The translations under genes and the position numbers were made by a program. A stretch of DNA of 64,000 bases from Fen-1258 sp964441505 (GTDB lineage: Bacteria > Bacteroidota > Ignavibacteria > Ignavibacteriales > Melioribacteraceae). The stretch is from the NCBI GenBank assembly GCA_964441505.1, contig CAYTUV010000002.1, positions 62,001 to 126,000 on the forward strand, written 5' to 3'. The notes beneath the pieces were generated by a model. That model was not told the DNA's origin, did no database searches, and saw only the letters and a list, made by a program, of their open reading frames with translations. Positions 8,855-17,343 of the stretch are shown piece after piece. How positions within the stretch are numbered: the first letter of the stretch is position 1; every line of letters starts with the position of its first letter.

Positions 8855-9439
8855 ATGAAAAAGATAATCTTGATCTTAGGATTATTCTTTTTTTGCGCAT
8901 CTCAGATCTCTTTTGCTCAGGAAAAAACAACCGAGAAAAGAATTACAACAGATTCTAAGGGAAAGAAAGATAGCACCGAAGCGATGATTATTTCCGAAAC
9001 CGAGGATATTACACCACGTGAGAATATGCTGATAATCAATCCGTTGAAGTTTTTTTTGTTTTACAATCTGAGCTTCTACCGTAAAATTGATAATGCCCTT
9101 GTACTCGGCGGAGGATTCCAGTTGCCGACTCTTAAAGATATAAGTGGATTTGGTGTAAATGCAGAGCTCAGGATACATCCCAGTAAGAAAGCTCTACGAG
9201 GATTTTATATTGCACCGAATTTATCATTTAATAATCTGTCAACATCAAGAACAAATTCAAACGCTCAAGCCTTCTCAATAGGTGTATTAGCCGGCTGGCA
9301 ATGGTTTCCGGGAAATGACTTTGCGATGGGCTTGGGAATTGGAATTGACCATTACTTTCTTTCTGATTCGAAAGATGCATTTACTTCTTACGACGGAAAC
9401 GTTCCTGCTGTAAGATTCGATATTGGATACGCCTGGTAA
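8855..9439 (+). CDS. Exported protein, probable small outer-membrane beta-barrel
   Basis: The ATG at 8855 was chosen because TTCGGAGAA lies just upstream and the product then starts with a clean signal peptide (KKIILILGLFFFCASQISFAQ). The longer frame from 8792 has no ribosome-binding site. The mature part (about 172 residues) has a charged, Lys/Glu/Thr-rich linker, then alternating hydrophobic strands with Gly/aromatic endings and a C-terminal aromatic residue (GYAW), as in small outer-membrane barrels. No family is recognised. It lies between the aminotransferase and the SDR of the sugar cluster, but nothing in the sequence shows that it belongs to the pathway. Confidence 0.6.
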   Translation: MKKIILILGLFFFCASQISFAQEKTTEKRITTDSKGKKDSTEAMIISETEDITPRENMLIINPLKFFLFYNLSFYRKIDNALVLGGGFQLPTLKDISGFGVNAELRIHPSKKALRGFYIAPNLSFNNLSTSRTNSNAQAFSIGVLAGWQWFPGNDFAMGLGIGIDHYFLSDSKDAFTSYDGNVPAVRFDIGYAW

Positions 9440-9500
9440 AAGAATAAGCCATCCAGAGCAGCATTAGTTATCAAATCACCAATTGAAACTGGAATACCTA

Positions 9501-10304
9501 ATGAATATGTTTTCACTAAAAAATAAGACTGCAATCGTAACCGGTGCACTGGGATTAATTGGCAAAGAACATTGCAAGGCATTAAGCGAAGCTGGCGCCA
9601 ACGTTATTGTGGCCGATTTGAATGAATCCGAATGCATTGAGCTTTCTGAATCATTGTCGACTGAATCAATTGGTATTGAAATGGATGTGACTGATCCGGA
9701 ATCAATAAAAAGAATGCGGGATTCCGTTTTAGAAAAATTCTTTCACATCGACGTTCTGGTGAACAATGCGGCAATCAACGATATGTTTGAAAATCCGAAA
9801 GCAGCATCCGAGCAATCAAAGTTTGAAAATTATCCGCTCGAGTTGTGGCAGAAATCTGTTGACGTAAATTTAACCGGCGTTTTTTTATGCTCACAGATTT
9901 TGGGAACGGAAATGGCAAAACAAAAATCGGGAAGTATAATTAACATTGCTTCTACTTACGGAATAACAGCTCCGGATCAATCTCTTTACATCAAAGAGGA
10001 TGGAACTCAACTGTTTTACAAACCTCCTGCATACTCTGCAACAAAAGGTGCTGTAATTGCCTTTACAAAATATCTTGCCGCATACTGGGGCAAGAATGGC
10101 GTGCGTGTTAATACTCTGTCTCCCGGCGGTGTAGAAAATTCTCAGGATGATTTTTTTATTGAGAAATACTCTGCGAGAACTCCGCTCGGAAGAATGGCCA
10201 GACCTGCTGATTACAAAGGTGCATTAGTCTTCCTTGCGAGTGATGCATCAAATTATATGACCGGCGCAAACCTGGTTGTTGACGGCGGATGGACTGCCTG
10301 GTAA
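9501..10304 (+). CDS. Short-chain dehydrogenase/reductase (SDR) of the sugar cluster
   Basis: Classical SDR of 267 residues. It has the glycine-rich cofactor motif TGALGLIGKEH near residue 15, the NNAA structural motif, a catalytic Ser in 'SIINIASTYG', the YSATKGA active-site Tyr/Lys pair and a C-terminal 'GANLVVDGGWTAW'. An acidic residue (D) at the end of the second strand favours NAD(H). The start at ATG 9501 has GGAA about 6 bases upstream; a TTG at 9483 extends the frame by six residues but looks less likely. Similar SDRs occur in legionaminic-acid-type clusters (for example the family of Campylobacter PtmA), so oxidation or reduction of the ulosonate or its precursor is plausible. Confidence 0.75.
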   Translation: MNMFSLKNKTAIVTGALGLIGKEHCKALSEAGANVIVADLNESECIELSESLSTESIGIEMDVTDPESIKRMRDSVLEKFFHIDVLVNNAAINDMFENPKAASEQSKFENYPLELWQKSVDVNLTGVFLCSQILGTEMAKQKSGSIINIASTYGITAPDQSLYIKEDGTQLFYKPPAYSATKGAVIAFTKYLAAYWGKNGVRVNTLSPGGVENSQDDFFIEKYSARTPLGRMARPADYKGALVFLASDASNYMTGANLVVDGGWTAW

Positions 10305-10350
10305 CTTTTGACTAAATGAATGCTTATTTTCAACTAACTAAAGAAATTTT

Positions 10351-10899
10351 ATGTCGAAGAAAAAATTAACTCCAAAACAAATCCTGAAAAAGGCATCGAA
10401 GATTAAATTGCTTCTAACGGATGTTGATGGTGTTCTAACCGATACAGGTGTTTATTATTCGGCCAAAGGCGAAGAGATGAAACGATTCTCAATTCGCGAT
10501 GGAATGGGTATTGAGCGATTAAGAGAACTGGTTGGTGTTGAAACTGGAATTATCACACGTGAAAATTCAAAGATAGTGAAAAGCCGGGCCCGGAAATTGA
10601 AAATTGACGAACTGCATCTTGGAGTTTTCGAGAAAGATAAAACATTAGATGAAATTCTTTTAAGAAGAAATCTTTTGGCGGAGGAAGTTGCCTACATTGG
10701 AGATGACACCAACGATCTTGAGATTCTGGTGAAAGCCGGACTAAGCGCTTGTCCCAATGACGCGACCAGTTTTGCAAAAAATGTTTCTGATGTAATCGTT
10801 AAAAGCAGAGGCGGCTTTGGCGCGGTAAGAGATTTTGCGGAAATTATAATCACTGCTAAGCAGTCGAAAACGAAAAAAAAGAAAGGAACACATGAATAG
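10351..10899 (+). CDS. KdsC-type HAD phosphatase (ulosonate-phosphate phosphatase)
   Basis: HAD-superfamily phosphatase without a cap domain, 182 residues, as expected for KdsC and the phosphatase part of bacterial NeuA. Motif I is 'LLLTDVDGVLTDTGVYY' with the nucleophile and acid/base Asp, motif II is 'GIITRENS', the Lys is in 'KDKTLDEIL', and motif III is 'YIGDDTNDLEIL'. It should remove the terminal phosphate from the condensation product of the next gene before CMP activation. The stop overlaps the NeuB-like start by 8 bp, so the two are translationally coupled. This pairing argues that the NeuB-like enzyme uses a phosphorylated sugar. Confidence 0.85.
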   Translation: MSKKKLTPKQILKKASKIKLLLTDVDGVLTDTGVYYSAKGEEMKRFSIRDGMGIERLRELVGVETGIITRENSKIVKSRARKLKIDELHLGVFEKDKTLDEILLRRNLLAEEVAYIGDDTNDLEILVKAGLSACPNDATSFAKNVSDVIVKSRGGFGAVRDFAEIIITAKQSKTKKKKGTHE

Positions 10900-11782
10900 C
10901 AGAATTCAAATCGGGAAAAATTTTATTGGAGAAGGCGAGCCTGTATACATAATAGCAGAGATCGGCATAAATCATAACGGTTCACTGGAACTTGCCAGGA
11001 GATTAATTGACGGCGCTGTCTTTGCCGGATGCGATGCGGTAAAATTTCAAAAAAGGACACCGGAGCTTTGCGTTCCCAGGGATCAATGGGAAATAGAGCG
11101 GGAAACACCTTGGGGAAGAATTTCGTACATCGATTATCGCCGGAAGGTTGAATTTGGTTTTGAAGAATATTTGGAGATTGATTGTTATTGTAAAGAAAAA
11201 GGTATCGACTGGTTCGCATCAGCCTGGGATGAAACAGCCGTTGATTTTTTGGAAAAGTTCAAACCGGTGATTTACAAACTCTCTTCGGCCTCCCTTACCG
11301 ATCACTCACTCTTAAAAAAAGTCAGAGCTACTGGTAAACCGATGATCCTGTCAACAGGAATGTCGACAATTGAGGAAATCGAGGAAGCACTAAAATTGAT
11401 AGGTAAAGAAAATTTACTAATCGCACAGTCGACATCTACTTATCCATGTGCTATTGAGGAACTTAATATTAACGTTATAAGAACATACAAAGAGAAATTC
11501 CCGGGTGTGCAGATTGGTTACTCAGGTCATGAGACCGGATTAGCTCCAACATTAGCCGCAGTAGCACTTGGTGCATCTTTTGTTGAAAGACACATTACGC
11601 TCGATCGTGCGATGTGGGGCACCGACCAGGCAGCATCTGTTGAAGTAAACGGAATGTTGAAGCTGGTTCAGGATATACGCGATGTTGAAAAAGCATTGGG
11701 AGACGGAATCAAGCACGTCTATGAAAGCGAATATAAAAGCATAGAAAAATTAAGAAGAGTTAAATCGAACATCACTCTATAA
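10892..11782 (+). CDS. NeuB-family N-acetylneuraminate-type synthase without SAF domain
   Basis: Sialic-acid-synthase TIM barrel that condenses phosphoenolpyruvate with an aldose or aldose phosphate. Visible motifs are 'EIGINHNGSLELARRLI' at the N-terminus, 'DAVKFQKRTPELC', 'YKLSSASLTDHSLL', 'MILSTGMSTIEEI', 'GYSGHE' and 'ERHITLDRAMWGTDQAASVE', the last with metal-binding His/Glu residues. At 296 residues it stops just after the barrel and lacks the C-terminal SAF (antifreeze-like) domain of about 60 residues found in NeuB, LegI and PseI. A short subfamily with the MWGTDQAASVE signature does exist, so this need not be a truncation. Four bases separate it from the hydroxylase-like gene. Confidence 0.8.
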   Translation: MNSRIQIGKNFIGEGEPVYIIAEIGINHNGSLELARRLIDGAVFAGCDAVKFQKRTPELCVPRDQWEIERETPWGRISYIDYRRKVEFGFEEYLEIDCYCKEKGIDWFASAWDETAVDFLEKFKPVIYKLSSASLTDHSLLKKVRATGKPMILSTGMSTIEEIEEALKLIGKENLLIAQSTSTYPCAIEELNINVIRTYKEKFPGVQIGYSGHETGLAPTLAAVALGASFVERHITLDRAMWGTDQAASVEVNGMLKLVQDIRDVEKALGDGIKHVYESEYKSIEKLRRVKSNITL

Positions 11783-11785
11783 ATT

Positions 11786-12598
11786 ATGCTGAATGATTTA
11801 ATAGTTAGTCTGCAGCCATATGAAATATTTTCTTATGCGCTTATTATGTCTGCTGCACTTTTCTTCATAATACTCGAAAGACTCTTTCCGTATAACGAAG
11901 GACAGAAAGTTTTACGCGAAGGCTTTTTAAATGACCTTGCACTCTACACAATAGCACAGAGTTATATTCTTGGCATTATCATCTTTACATTTGTCATCAG
12001 AACGCTTGATAATACAACAGGACTTTCCCGCCTTCAGCTATTTACAGACATACCAATTTGGATTCAGTTAATTATCTTTACCATTACACACGATATTTAT
12101 ATTTACTGGATGCACCGCTGGCAGCATAGCAATAAATTCCTCTGGAGAATTCATGAAGCGCATCATTCACCTAAAAAAGTAGATTGGCTATCCGGCTCAC
12201 GCTCCCACGCTTTTGAAATTCTGATCAATCAGACAATCGAGTTTCTCCCAATTGTTTTGCTTGGTTCTCCTCCCGAGGTAATCGCATACAAAGGTGTGAT
12301 CAGCGCAATTTGGGGCATGTTTATTCACTCCAATTTAAATGTGAAAATCGGCTGGTTACAAAAAATCATTAATGGTCCCGAGATGCACCGCATTCATCAT
12401 ACAACCGGAAAAGGACGTAACAGAAATTTTGCTACAAAATTTGCCATCTGGGATTGGCTTTTCGGAACAGCTTACCTAACCGGAGAACACGCGGATGAAT
12501 ATGGTTTAAAAACTTTCTTCCCTAATAATTTTTCGAACAGTTCATTTTCGCTTTCAGAAGTTTTAAGAAAAACGGATAACTCATTCTCAAGAAAGTGA
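11786..12598 (+). CDS. Sterol desaturase/fatty acid hydroxylase family membrane protein
   Basis: Integral membrane di-iron enzyme of 270 residues. The histidine boxes are clear: 'HDIYIYWMHR', 'HEAHH' and, near the C-terminus, 'MHRIHHT'. Hydrophobic segments lie around residues 15-32, 55-75, 90-105 and 140-175. Family members hydroxylate or desaturate lipids using molecular oxygen. The start is 3 bases after the NeuB-like stop, so it closes the sugar operon. Its substrate might be a lipid carrier or lipid A-like anchor for the sugar, but that is only an inference from position. Confidence 0.75.
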   Translation: MLNDLIVSLQPYEIFSYALIMSAALFFIILERLFPYNEGQKVLREGFLNDLALYTIAQSYILGIIIFTFVIRTLDNTTGLSRLQLFTDIPIWIQLIIFTITHDIYIYWMHRWQHSNKFLWRIHEAHHSPKKVDWLSGSRSHAFEILINQTIEFLPIVLLGSPPEVIAYKGVISAIWGMFIHSNLNVKIGWLQKIINGPEMHRIHHTTGKGRNRNFATKFAIWDWLFGTAYLTGEHADEYGLKTFFPNNFSNSSFSLSEVLRKTDNSFSRK

Positions 12599-12647
12599 AG
12601 AATCTCCAATTCATGAAACTCTCCACTCCCCTCATTAAACAAGATCA

Positions 12648-14249
12648 TCATAAACCTTGCACAGGTTTGTCTCCGGGATACTTAACGGAATAAACCAGTT
12701 TTCTTGAAACAGATTTACCTCCGTCAACATCTATTACCCATTTTAGTTTACCGCTATCGGTATTAAATATCCCACCCGACGATTCGATCAACTTAACAAC
12801 TATATCTTCATTTTTGGAGATTGGGATTTGATCCTCAACTATAATATTAACAACTGCTTTTTTGTTGTTCTTAACTTTGATCTCAAAAGCAAAAGTTCTT
12901 TCAACATTGCTGCTGAGAAATTTATCTTCCGAAAAATCTTTCAGTATATCATGTGAGACAGAGATATTTTTATCCCGTCCAAGCGACAAAGTAAGTGTAT
13001 CCTTCGTAGTCATAGGATCAACGAATGACTGTCCGACATAAGAATTTTCAAAATAGATATTTGCCTGCCCTGCCAACAAATTGTAATTACTCCAATCCGT
13101 TAAACGGGCAACAAGAAAAGCATTGTTGTCCAGTTTCGGAGCCGCGTAATACTCATACTTTGCCGGAATAGTAAATTCCTGAAGAGATACTGAATGCGGT
13201 TTGCTGTCAGATGGTATTGAAGATTTGATTGTCGGTGTGAACTCAACAGAAAGCGACGTTTCTACAACATTAATATAATCTGCCATAGTTTCTGAAGGTG
13301 CCGTGGCTTCAGATACTGCCTGAGCAGCTAAATTATCCATTCTTTTTTCGGCACCTGCCTTCATCATTTTTTGAAATGCAATTGGACGAATAAAATCAAT
13401 AAACCATGGATTTAATTCCGGCTTGTTGTTATTAACATTTGGATTTCTCGTGGAAAGTATAATGTCGATATCTTTCCAGTCGATACCGCTGTTCTGCCAG
13501 ACATTAGCTTTATAACTTAACTGAGCAGGAGAATTTATTTTATCAACACGGACATCATATATCGGCTGCCATCCGGCGTCATAGATCAAATATGAAAGAT
13601 TTATCTCGATTGTACCGGCAGTTTTTCCTGAAACAGTTACAACAACTTCGTTTGTCGGTTTGTTAATCTGATTGTTCAGTTCATTTAACTGGTTCTGAAT
13701 CCGCTCTATGTTTTTCTGAATCTTTTTCTGACTTATGGTTAACTCGAAAATTTTGTTCTTAATTTCAGCCAGATGTTTTCTGTAAAATTCAGCCATCTTT
13801 TGCAACTCGGCTACCGAGACTCCAATCTTTTCGTTACCGATATTTTTATTGGCAAGTATCAAATCGATTTCGGATTTCAATCCATCAACCTCGTTCTGAT
13901 TGAATGCCAGCATCCTCTTCTGAATTTCGAGTGAATCTTCCAGAGCTTTTATTTGCGGGGTTTTTTCAGATTGACGCAGGTAATCAAACCTCTGCACCAC
14001 AGACATAATTACAGCATCGCCCTTTGCGGAAATATTAATACTGTTCCGGTCAATATTCGAGGCTAATCCGGTGAAGACAATATCGTTGACTCCCTTCTCA
14101 ATCCTGGCTGTTGCAGAATAGCCTAATTGCGCACCTCTCAAAAAGACCTTAACATTTGAAAGGGTGGATTTAACCGTTATCTCATCTGACGCGAATGAAA
14201 TCGATGAGAAGAAGGAAATGATCAATATAGTACTCATAATTTTTTTCAT
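12648..14249 (-). CDS. Exported DUF4139/DUF4140 (mucoidy-inhibitor-A-like) protein
   Basis: Protein of 533 residues with a signal peptide (KKIMSTILIISFFSSISFASD). Next come a DUF4140-type N-terminal domain (segment 'VFLRGAQLGYSATARIEKGVNDIVFTGL'), a coiled-coil region of about 100 residues (roughly 95-185) and the DUF4139 beta-rich domain ('LSYLIYDAGWQPIYDVRVD' onward). The ATG at 14249 was preferred to the in-frame TTG at 14273 because GGGAAAG lies 5 bases upstream. The family is sometimes named mucoidy inhibitor A from an old Streptomyces observation; its molecular role is unknown. It converges with the sugar operon and is divergent from the sigma-54 signalling pair. Confidence 0.8.
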   Translation of the reverse strand: MKKIMSTILIISFFSSISFASDEITVKSTLSNVKVFLRGAQLGYSATARIEKGVNDIVFTGLASNIDRNSINISAKGDAVIMSVVQRFDYLRQSEKTPQIKALEDSLEIQKRMLAFNQNEVDGLKSEIDLILANKNIGNEKIGVSVAELQKMAEFYRKHLAEIKNKIFELTISQKKIQKNIERIQNQLNELNNQINKPTNEVVVTVSGKTAGTIEINLSYLIYDAGWQPIYDVRVDKINSPAQLSYKANVWQNSGIDWKDIDIILSTRNPNVNNNKPELNPWFIDFIRPIAFQKMMKAGAEKRMDNLAAQAVSEATAPSETMADYINVVETSLSVEFTPTIKSSIPSDSKPHSVSLQEFTIPAKYEYYAAPKLDNNAFLVARLTDWSNYNLLAGQANIYFENSYVGQSFVDPMTTKDTLTLSLGRDKNISVSHDILKDFSEDKFLSSNVERTFAFEIKVKNNKKAVVNIIVEDQIPISKNEDIVVKLIESSGGIFNTDSGKLKWVIDVDGGKSVSRKLVYSVKYPGDKPVQGL

Positions 14250-14436
14250 TGTTCTTTCCCGCTGTTTATTCAAAGATAATAAAACTACTGCTTATACATG
14301 TCCAGAATTTTATCTGTTCCAAATGACAGGGATTGCGAATCAATGGCGTAATCACCTTTCATTCTAAATCATCTTTCTTTATTTTTCCATTCGATAAAAT
14401 GAGAAAATAAATCATTCCTCATTCTGACTGGAATCC

Positions 14437-15936
14437 ATGAAAAAACTGTTACTCGAACTACTAACAAAATATTTTTCATCCATCGCCGATAATTGGTCAG
14501 CCAAACTTTTACCGATCCTGAACGGCAAACTTTCCGAACCGCAGATTGAAACATTCGTTGAGAGCAGTTTAAATACTTTTATTGAAGTAATTGAGACCAG
14601 CGACTATAAATCGGCTGACCAGTTTCTTATAGATACATATACTTTATTTTCAGAGGCAGGAGTAAATCTTCTTGAAGTCAGCCAGGTTTTCAGCCAGGGC
14701 AGATTCGCTGTTCTCAACTTTATCGAAAAAGATGCAATGAGTAATACAGATCCTGTAATTCTGCTTGGATTCTTCGATGAATTGATCGAACAGATTTATG
14801 CTCGCTATGGTGTTCTTCATCAGGATACTAAGATGAAAGAACTGGAACTGGACAGGGACCGTCTTGCCTCAAAACTCGAATTGAATCAACAGTACTTGAA
14901 AAATATTTTACATTCTTCGGATCAGGCCATAATGATGGTTGATCACAACGAAAAATTTATTGCATGGAATAAAGGAGCAGAAAAGATATTTGGTTATACC
15001 GAAGAGGAAATTCTTGACAAAAGTTCCTCCCTTTTATTTCCCGAAGGTGAAAAATATATAAAAGAGCTTCAGCAGATTATTGAGGATGCAAAAAAAATTG
15101 GTTACAAAAGTATTGTTGAAACCGAACGCAAGAAGAAGAATGGAGAGTTAATCACAGTACGCCTTAGTGTCTCACGATTGCCGAGCAGCAAAGGTGAGTA
15201 TGCCGGAAGGTCAATTATTATTAAGGATTACACTGAGTTCAAACGTTTGCAGGCACAAATTGATCAGTCAGAAAAATTAGCGGTGATCGGTCAACTTGCA
15301 GCGGGAGTCGCACACGAAATAGGAAATCCTCTCACTTCAATTTCTGCTCTCGTCCAAATTTTGCAGAGAAGAAGTCAGGATCCATTCATTAGTGAACAGC
15401 TGGTAAATATTAAAGAGAATATCGAACGTATCACAAAAATTGTTCGCGAGCTTGTAGATTTTTCACGTCCTCCAAGCTATGAGACTACTGTTCAGGATAT
15501 TACGGATGTGATCAAAACGGCGCTGGGAATTGTTAAGTACGATAAACGAATTCGCAAAGTTAAGTTCGACACAGACCTTAAAAATGTTTTGCCTTCCGTT
15601 CGTGTGGCGGCAGATCAGCTTCTTCAGGTAATTATAAATATACTTATCAATGCCCTGGATGCAATTGAAGGTAATGGAACAATTTCGCTTAAATCCGACT
15701 ATGATAAAAATAATATCTATCTTGAGATTACAGACGACGGATGCGGAATGGATGATGAGACAATTGCGAAAATTTTTGATCCCTTCTTCACCACGAAGGA
15801 AGTGGGGAAAGGAACGGGTCTGGGGTTGTCTGTCAGCTATGGAATAATAAATCGGTTCAACGGTGAGATAAAAGTAAGAAGTGAATTAAAGAAAGGAAGT
15901 TTATTTAGAATAAGTCTTCCTATAATAGATAATTAG
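14437..15936 (+). CDS. PAS-domain sensor histidine kinase of a sigma-54 two-component system
   Basis: Cytoplasmic kinase of 499 residues without membrane segments. The first 130 residues are helical and resemble the RsbRD N-terminal sensor region. A PAS domain follows ('QAIMMVDHNEKFIAWNKGAEKIFGY', about 165-275). HisKA holds the phospho-accepting His293 in 'GVAHEIGNPL', and the ATPase domain has 'NILINALDAIEG', 'DDGCGMDD', 'DPFFTTKEVGKGTGLGLS'. The His-box type matches NtrB-like kinases. The partner NtrC-type regulator begins 12 bases downstream, so the pair is almost certainly cognate. The soluble form implies an intracellular signal. Confidence 0.9.
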   Translation: MKKLLLELLTKYFSSIADNWSAKLLPILNGKLSEPQIETFVESSLNTFIEVIETSDYKSADQFLIDTYTLFSEAGVNLLEVSQVFSQGRFAVLNFIEKDAMSNTDPVILLGFFDELIEQIYARYGVLHQDTKMKELELDRDRLASKLELNQQYLKNILHSSDQAIMMVDHNEKFIAWNKGAEKIFGYTEEEILDKSSSLLFPEGEKYIKELQQIIEDAKKIGYKSIVETERKKKNGELITVRLSVSRLPSSKGEYAGRSIIIKDYTEFKRLQAQIDQSEKLAVIGQLAAGVAHEIGNPLTSISALVQILQRRSQDPFISEQLVNIKENIERITKIVRELVDFSRPPSYETTVQDITDVIKTALGIVKYDKRIRKVKFDTDLKNVLPSVRVAADQLLQVIINILINALDAIEGNGTISLKSDYDKNNIYLEITDDGCGMDDETIAKIFDPFFTTKEVGKGTGLGLSVSYGIINRFNGEIKVRSELKKGSLFRISLPIIDN

Positions 15937-15948
15937 TTTGGAGAATTA

Positions 15949-17322
15949 ATGCTTTCAAAAATTTTAATTGTTGATGATGAGAAGCCAATACGGGATTCCC
16001 TTAAGATGGTTTTGACTGAAGAAGGATTTTCTGCTGATGTAGCCGGCGATGGTGAAGAAGCATTTCTGAAAATTCAGGAAAATAGTTATGATGTTGTAAT
16101 CTCAGATATAAAAATGCCGAAGATGGATGGGATGCAGCTTCTTGAATCTGCTTCAAAAATTTCTCCGGAAACTTTTTTTATTATAATGACTGCTTATGCA
16201 TCCGTAAAGACAGCTATTGACGCACTCAGGCATGGTGCGTTTGATTACCTGATCAAGCCAGTAGAATTTGAAGACGTAATCATTCGTGTGAAGCGGTTGA
16301 TCGACTACAAAAAACTGGCCGCTGAGAATAAATCCTTGAGGCAGAGAATTTCATCCGATACAGGATTCGTAAATCTGATCGGCAAAAGCGAGCCGATGAA
16401 AAAAGTGTTCGATGTTATTTCGCAGGTCGCGCCTACCAACAGCAACGTTTTAATATTCGGTAAAAGCGGAACCGGAAAGGAACTTGTTGCCAAAGCGATT
16501 CATTATAACAGTAATCGTAAAGACAAAATATTTTTTCCTATTAACTGCGGCGCAATTTCGGAGAATTTAATTGAGAGCGAATTATTCGGTCACAAGAAGG
16601 GATCATTCACAGGCGCTTCGGATGATAAAACCGGTTTATTTAAGGTTGCCGATGGCGGAACACTTTTTCTGGATGAGATTGGAGAACTTCCTCTAAATCT
16701 TCAGGTAAAACTTTTACGCGCAATTGAGGATAGAGAATTTATTCCTGTAGGAGGAATTAAAGCAGTTAGCACCGATGTCCGGATAATTGCTGCTACCAAT
16801 CAGGATCTTTATGAAAAGACCAAGACCAATGAATTCCGGGAAGATCTTTATTACCGGCTGAATGTAATTGAAATAAAATTGCCTACACTGAATGAAAGAA
16901 CCGAGGATATTCCCCTGCTTGTCAATCACTTTATAGATAAGTATTCTAAAGAGATGGGGAAAAAGATTATGGGTGTGGATAACGAGACCATGAAAGTATT
17001 ATTAGCACACGACTGGCGCGGAGGTGTGCGCGAGCTTGAAAATGTTATTGAACGTGCAATGATTTTCGCTTCCAAAGATAATATTACAGCAACTGATTTA
17101 GCCGACCATGTCCGCGGGCGAAGTATTCAGGAAGGCTATCCCGATGCACTCAAGGACGCCATGAAAGATTTTGAAAAAGAGCACATCTTAAAAACAATCA
17201 GAAAATTTGATTACAATAAAGATGAGGCATCCAAAGCTCTTGAAATTGGTCTTTCTTCTCTTTACAGAAAAATGGACGAGCTCGGAATACCAACAAGAAC
17301 TGCCAAAGAGGATGAGAGTTAG
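15949..17322 (+). CDS. NtrC-family sigma-54-dependent response regulator
   Basis: 457 residues with three domains: a receiver with acidic pocket D9/D10, phospho-acceptor Asp53 in 'ISDIKMPKMDG' and Lys in 'LIKPVEF'; an AAA+ domain with Walker A 'GKSGTGKE', the sigma-54-contacting loop 'KKGSFTGAS', Walker B 'GGTLFLDEIGELP' and the R-finger region 'FREDLYYRLNV'; and a Fis-type HTH at the C-terminus (about 415-450). It opens promoters bound by sigma-54 RNA polymerase after phosphorylation by the kinase upstream. GGAG lies 6 bases before the ATG. No -24/-12 promoter was recognised nearby, so its targets lie elsewhere or are diverged. Confidence 0.92.
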   Translation: MLSKILIVDDEKPIRDSLKMVLTEEGFSADVAGDGEEAFLKIQENSYDVVISDIKMPKMDGMQLLESASKISPETFFIIMTAYASVKTAIDALRHGAFDYLIKPVEFEDVIIRVKRLIDYKKLAAENKSLRQRISSDTGFVNLIGKSEPMKKVFDVISQVAPTNSNVLIFGKSGTGKELVAKAIHYNSNRKDKIFFPINCGAISENLIESELFGHKKGSFTGASDDKTGLFKVADGGTLFLDEIGELPLNLQVKLLRAIEDREFIPVGGIKAVSTDVRIIAATNQDLYEKTKTNEFREDLYYRLNVIEIKLPTLNERTEDIPLLVNHFIDKYSKEMGKKIMGVDNETMKVLLAHDWRGGVRELENVIERAMIFASKDNITATDLADHVRGRSIQEGYPDALKDAMKDFEKEHILKTIRKFDYNKDEASKALEIGLSSLYRKMDELGIPTRTAKEDES

Positions 17323-17343
17323 CTGCTTTTAGAAAAAAAATTA

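Noticed and set aside
10892..11782. NeuB-like gene considered to be a C-terminally truncated pseudogene
   Set aside because: It ends cleanly, is coupled to its neighbours on both sides, keeps all barrel motifs and fits a short subfamily known to lack the SAF domain.
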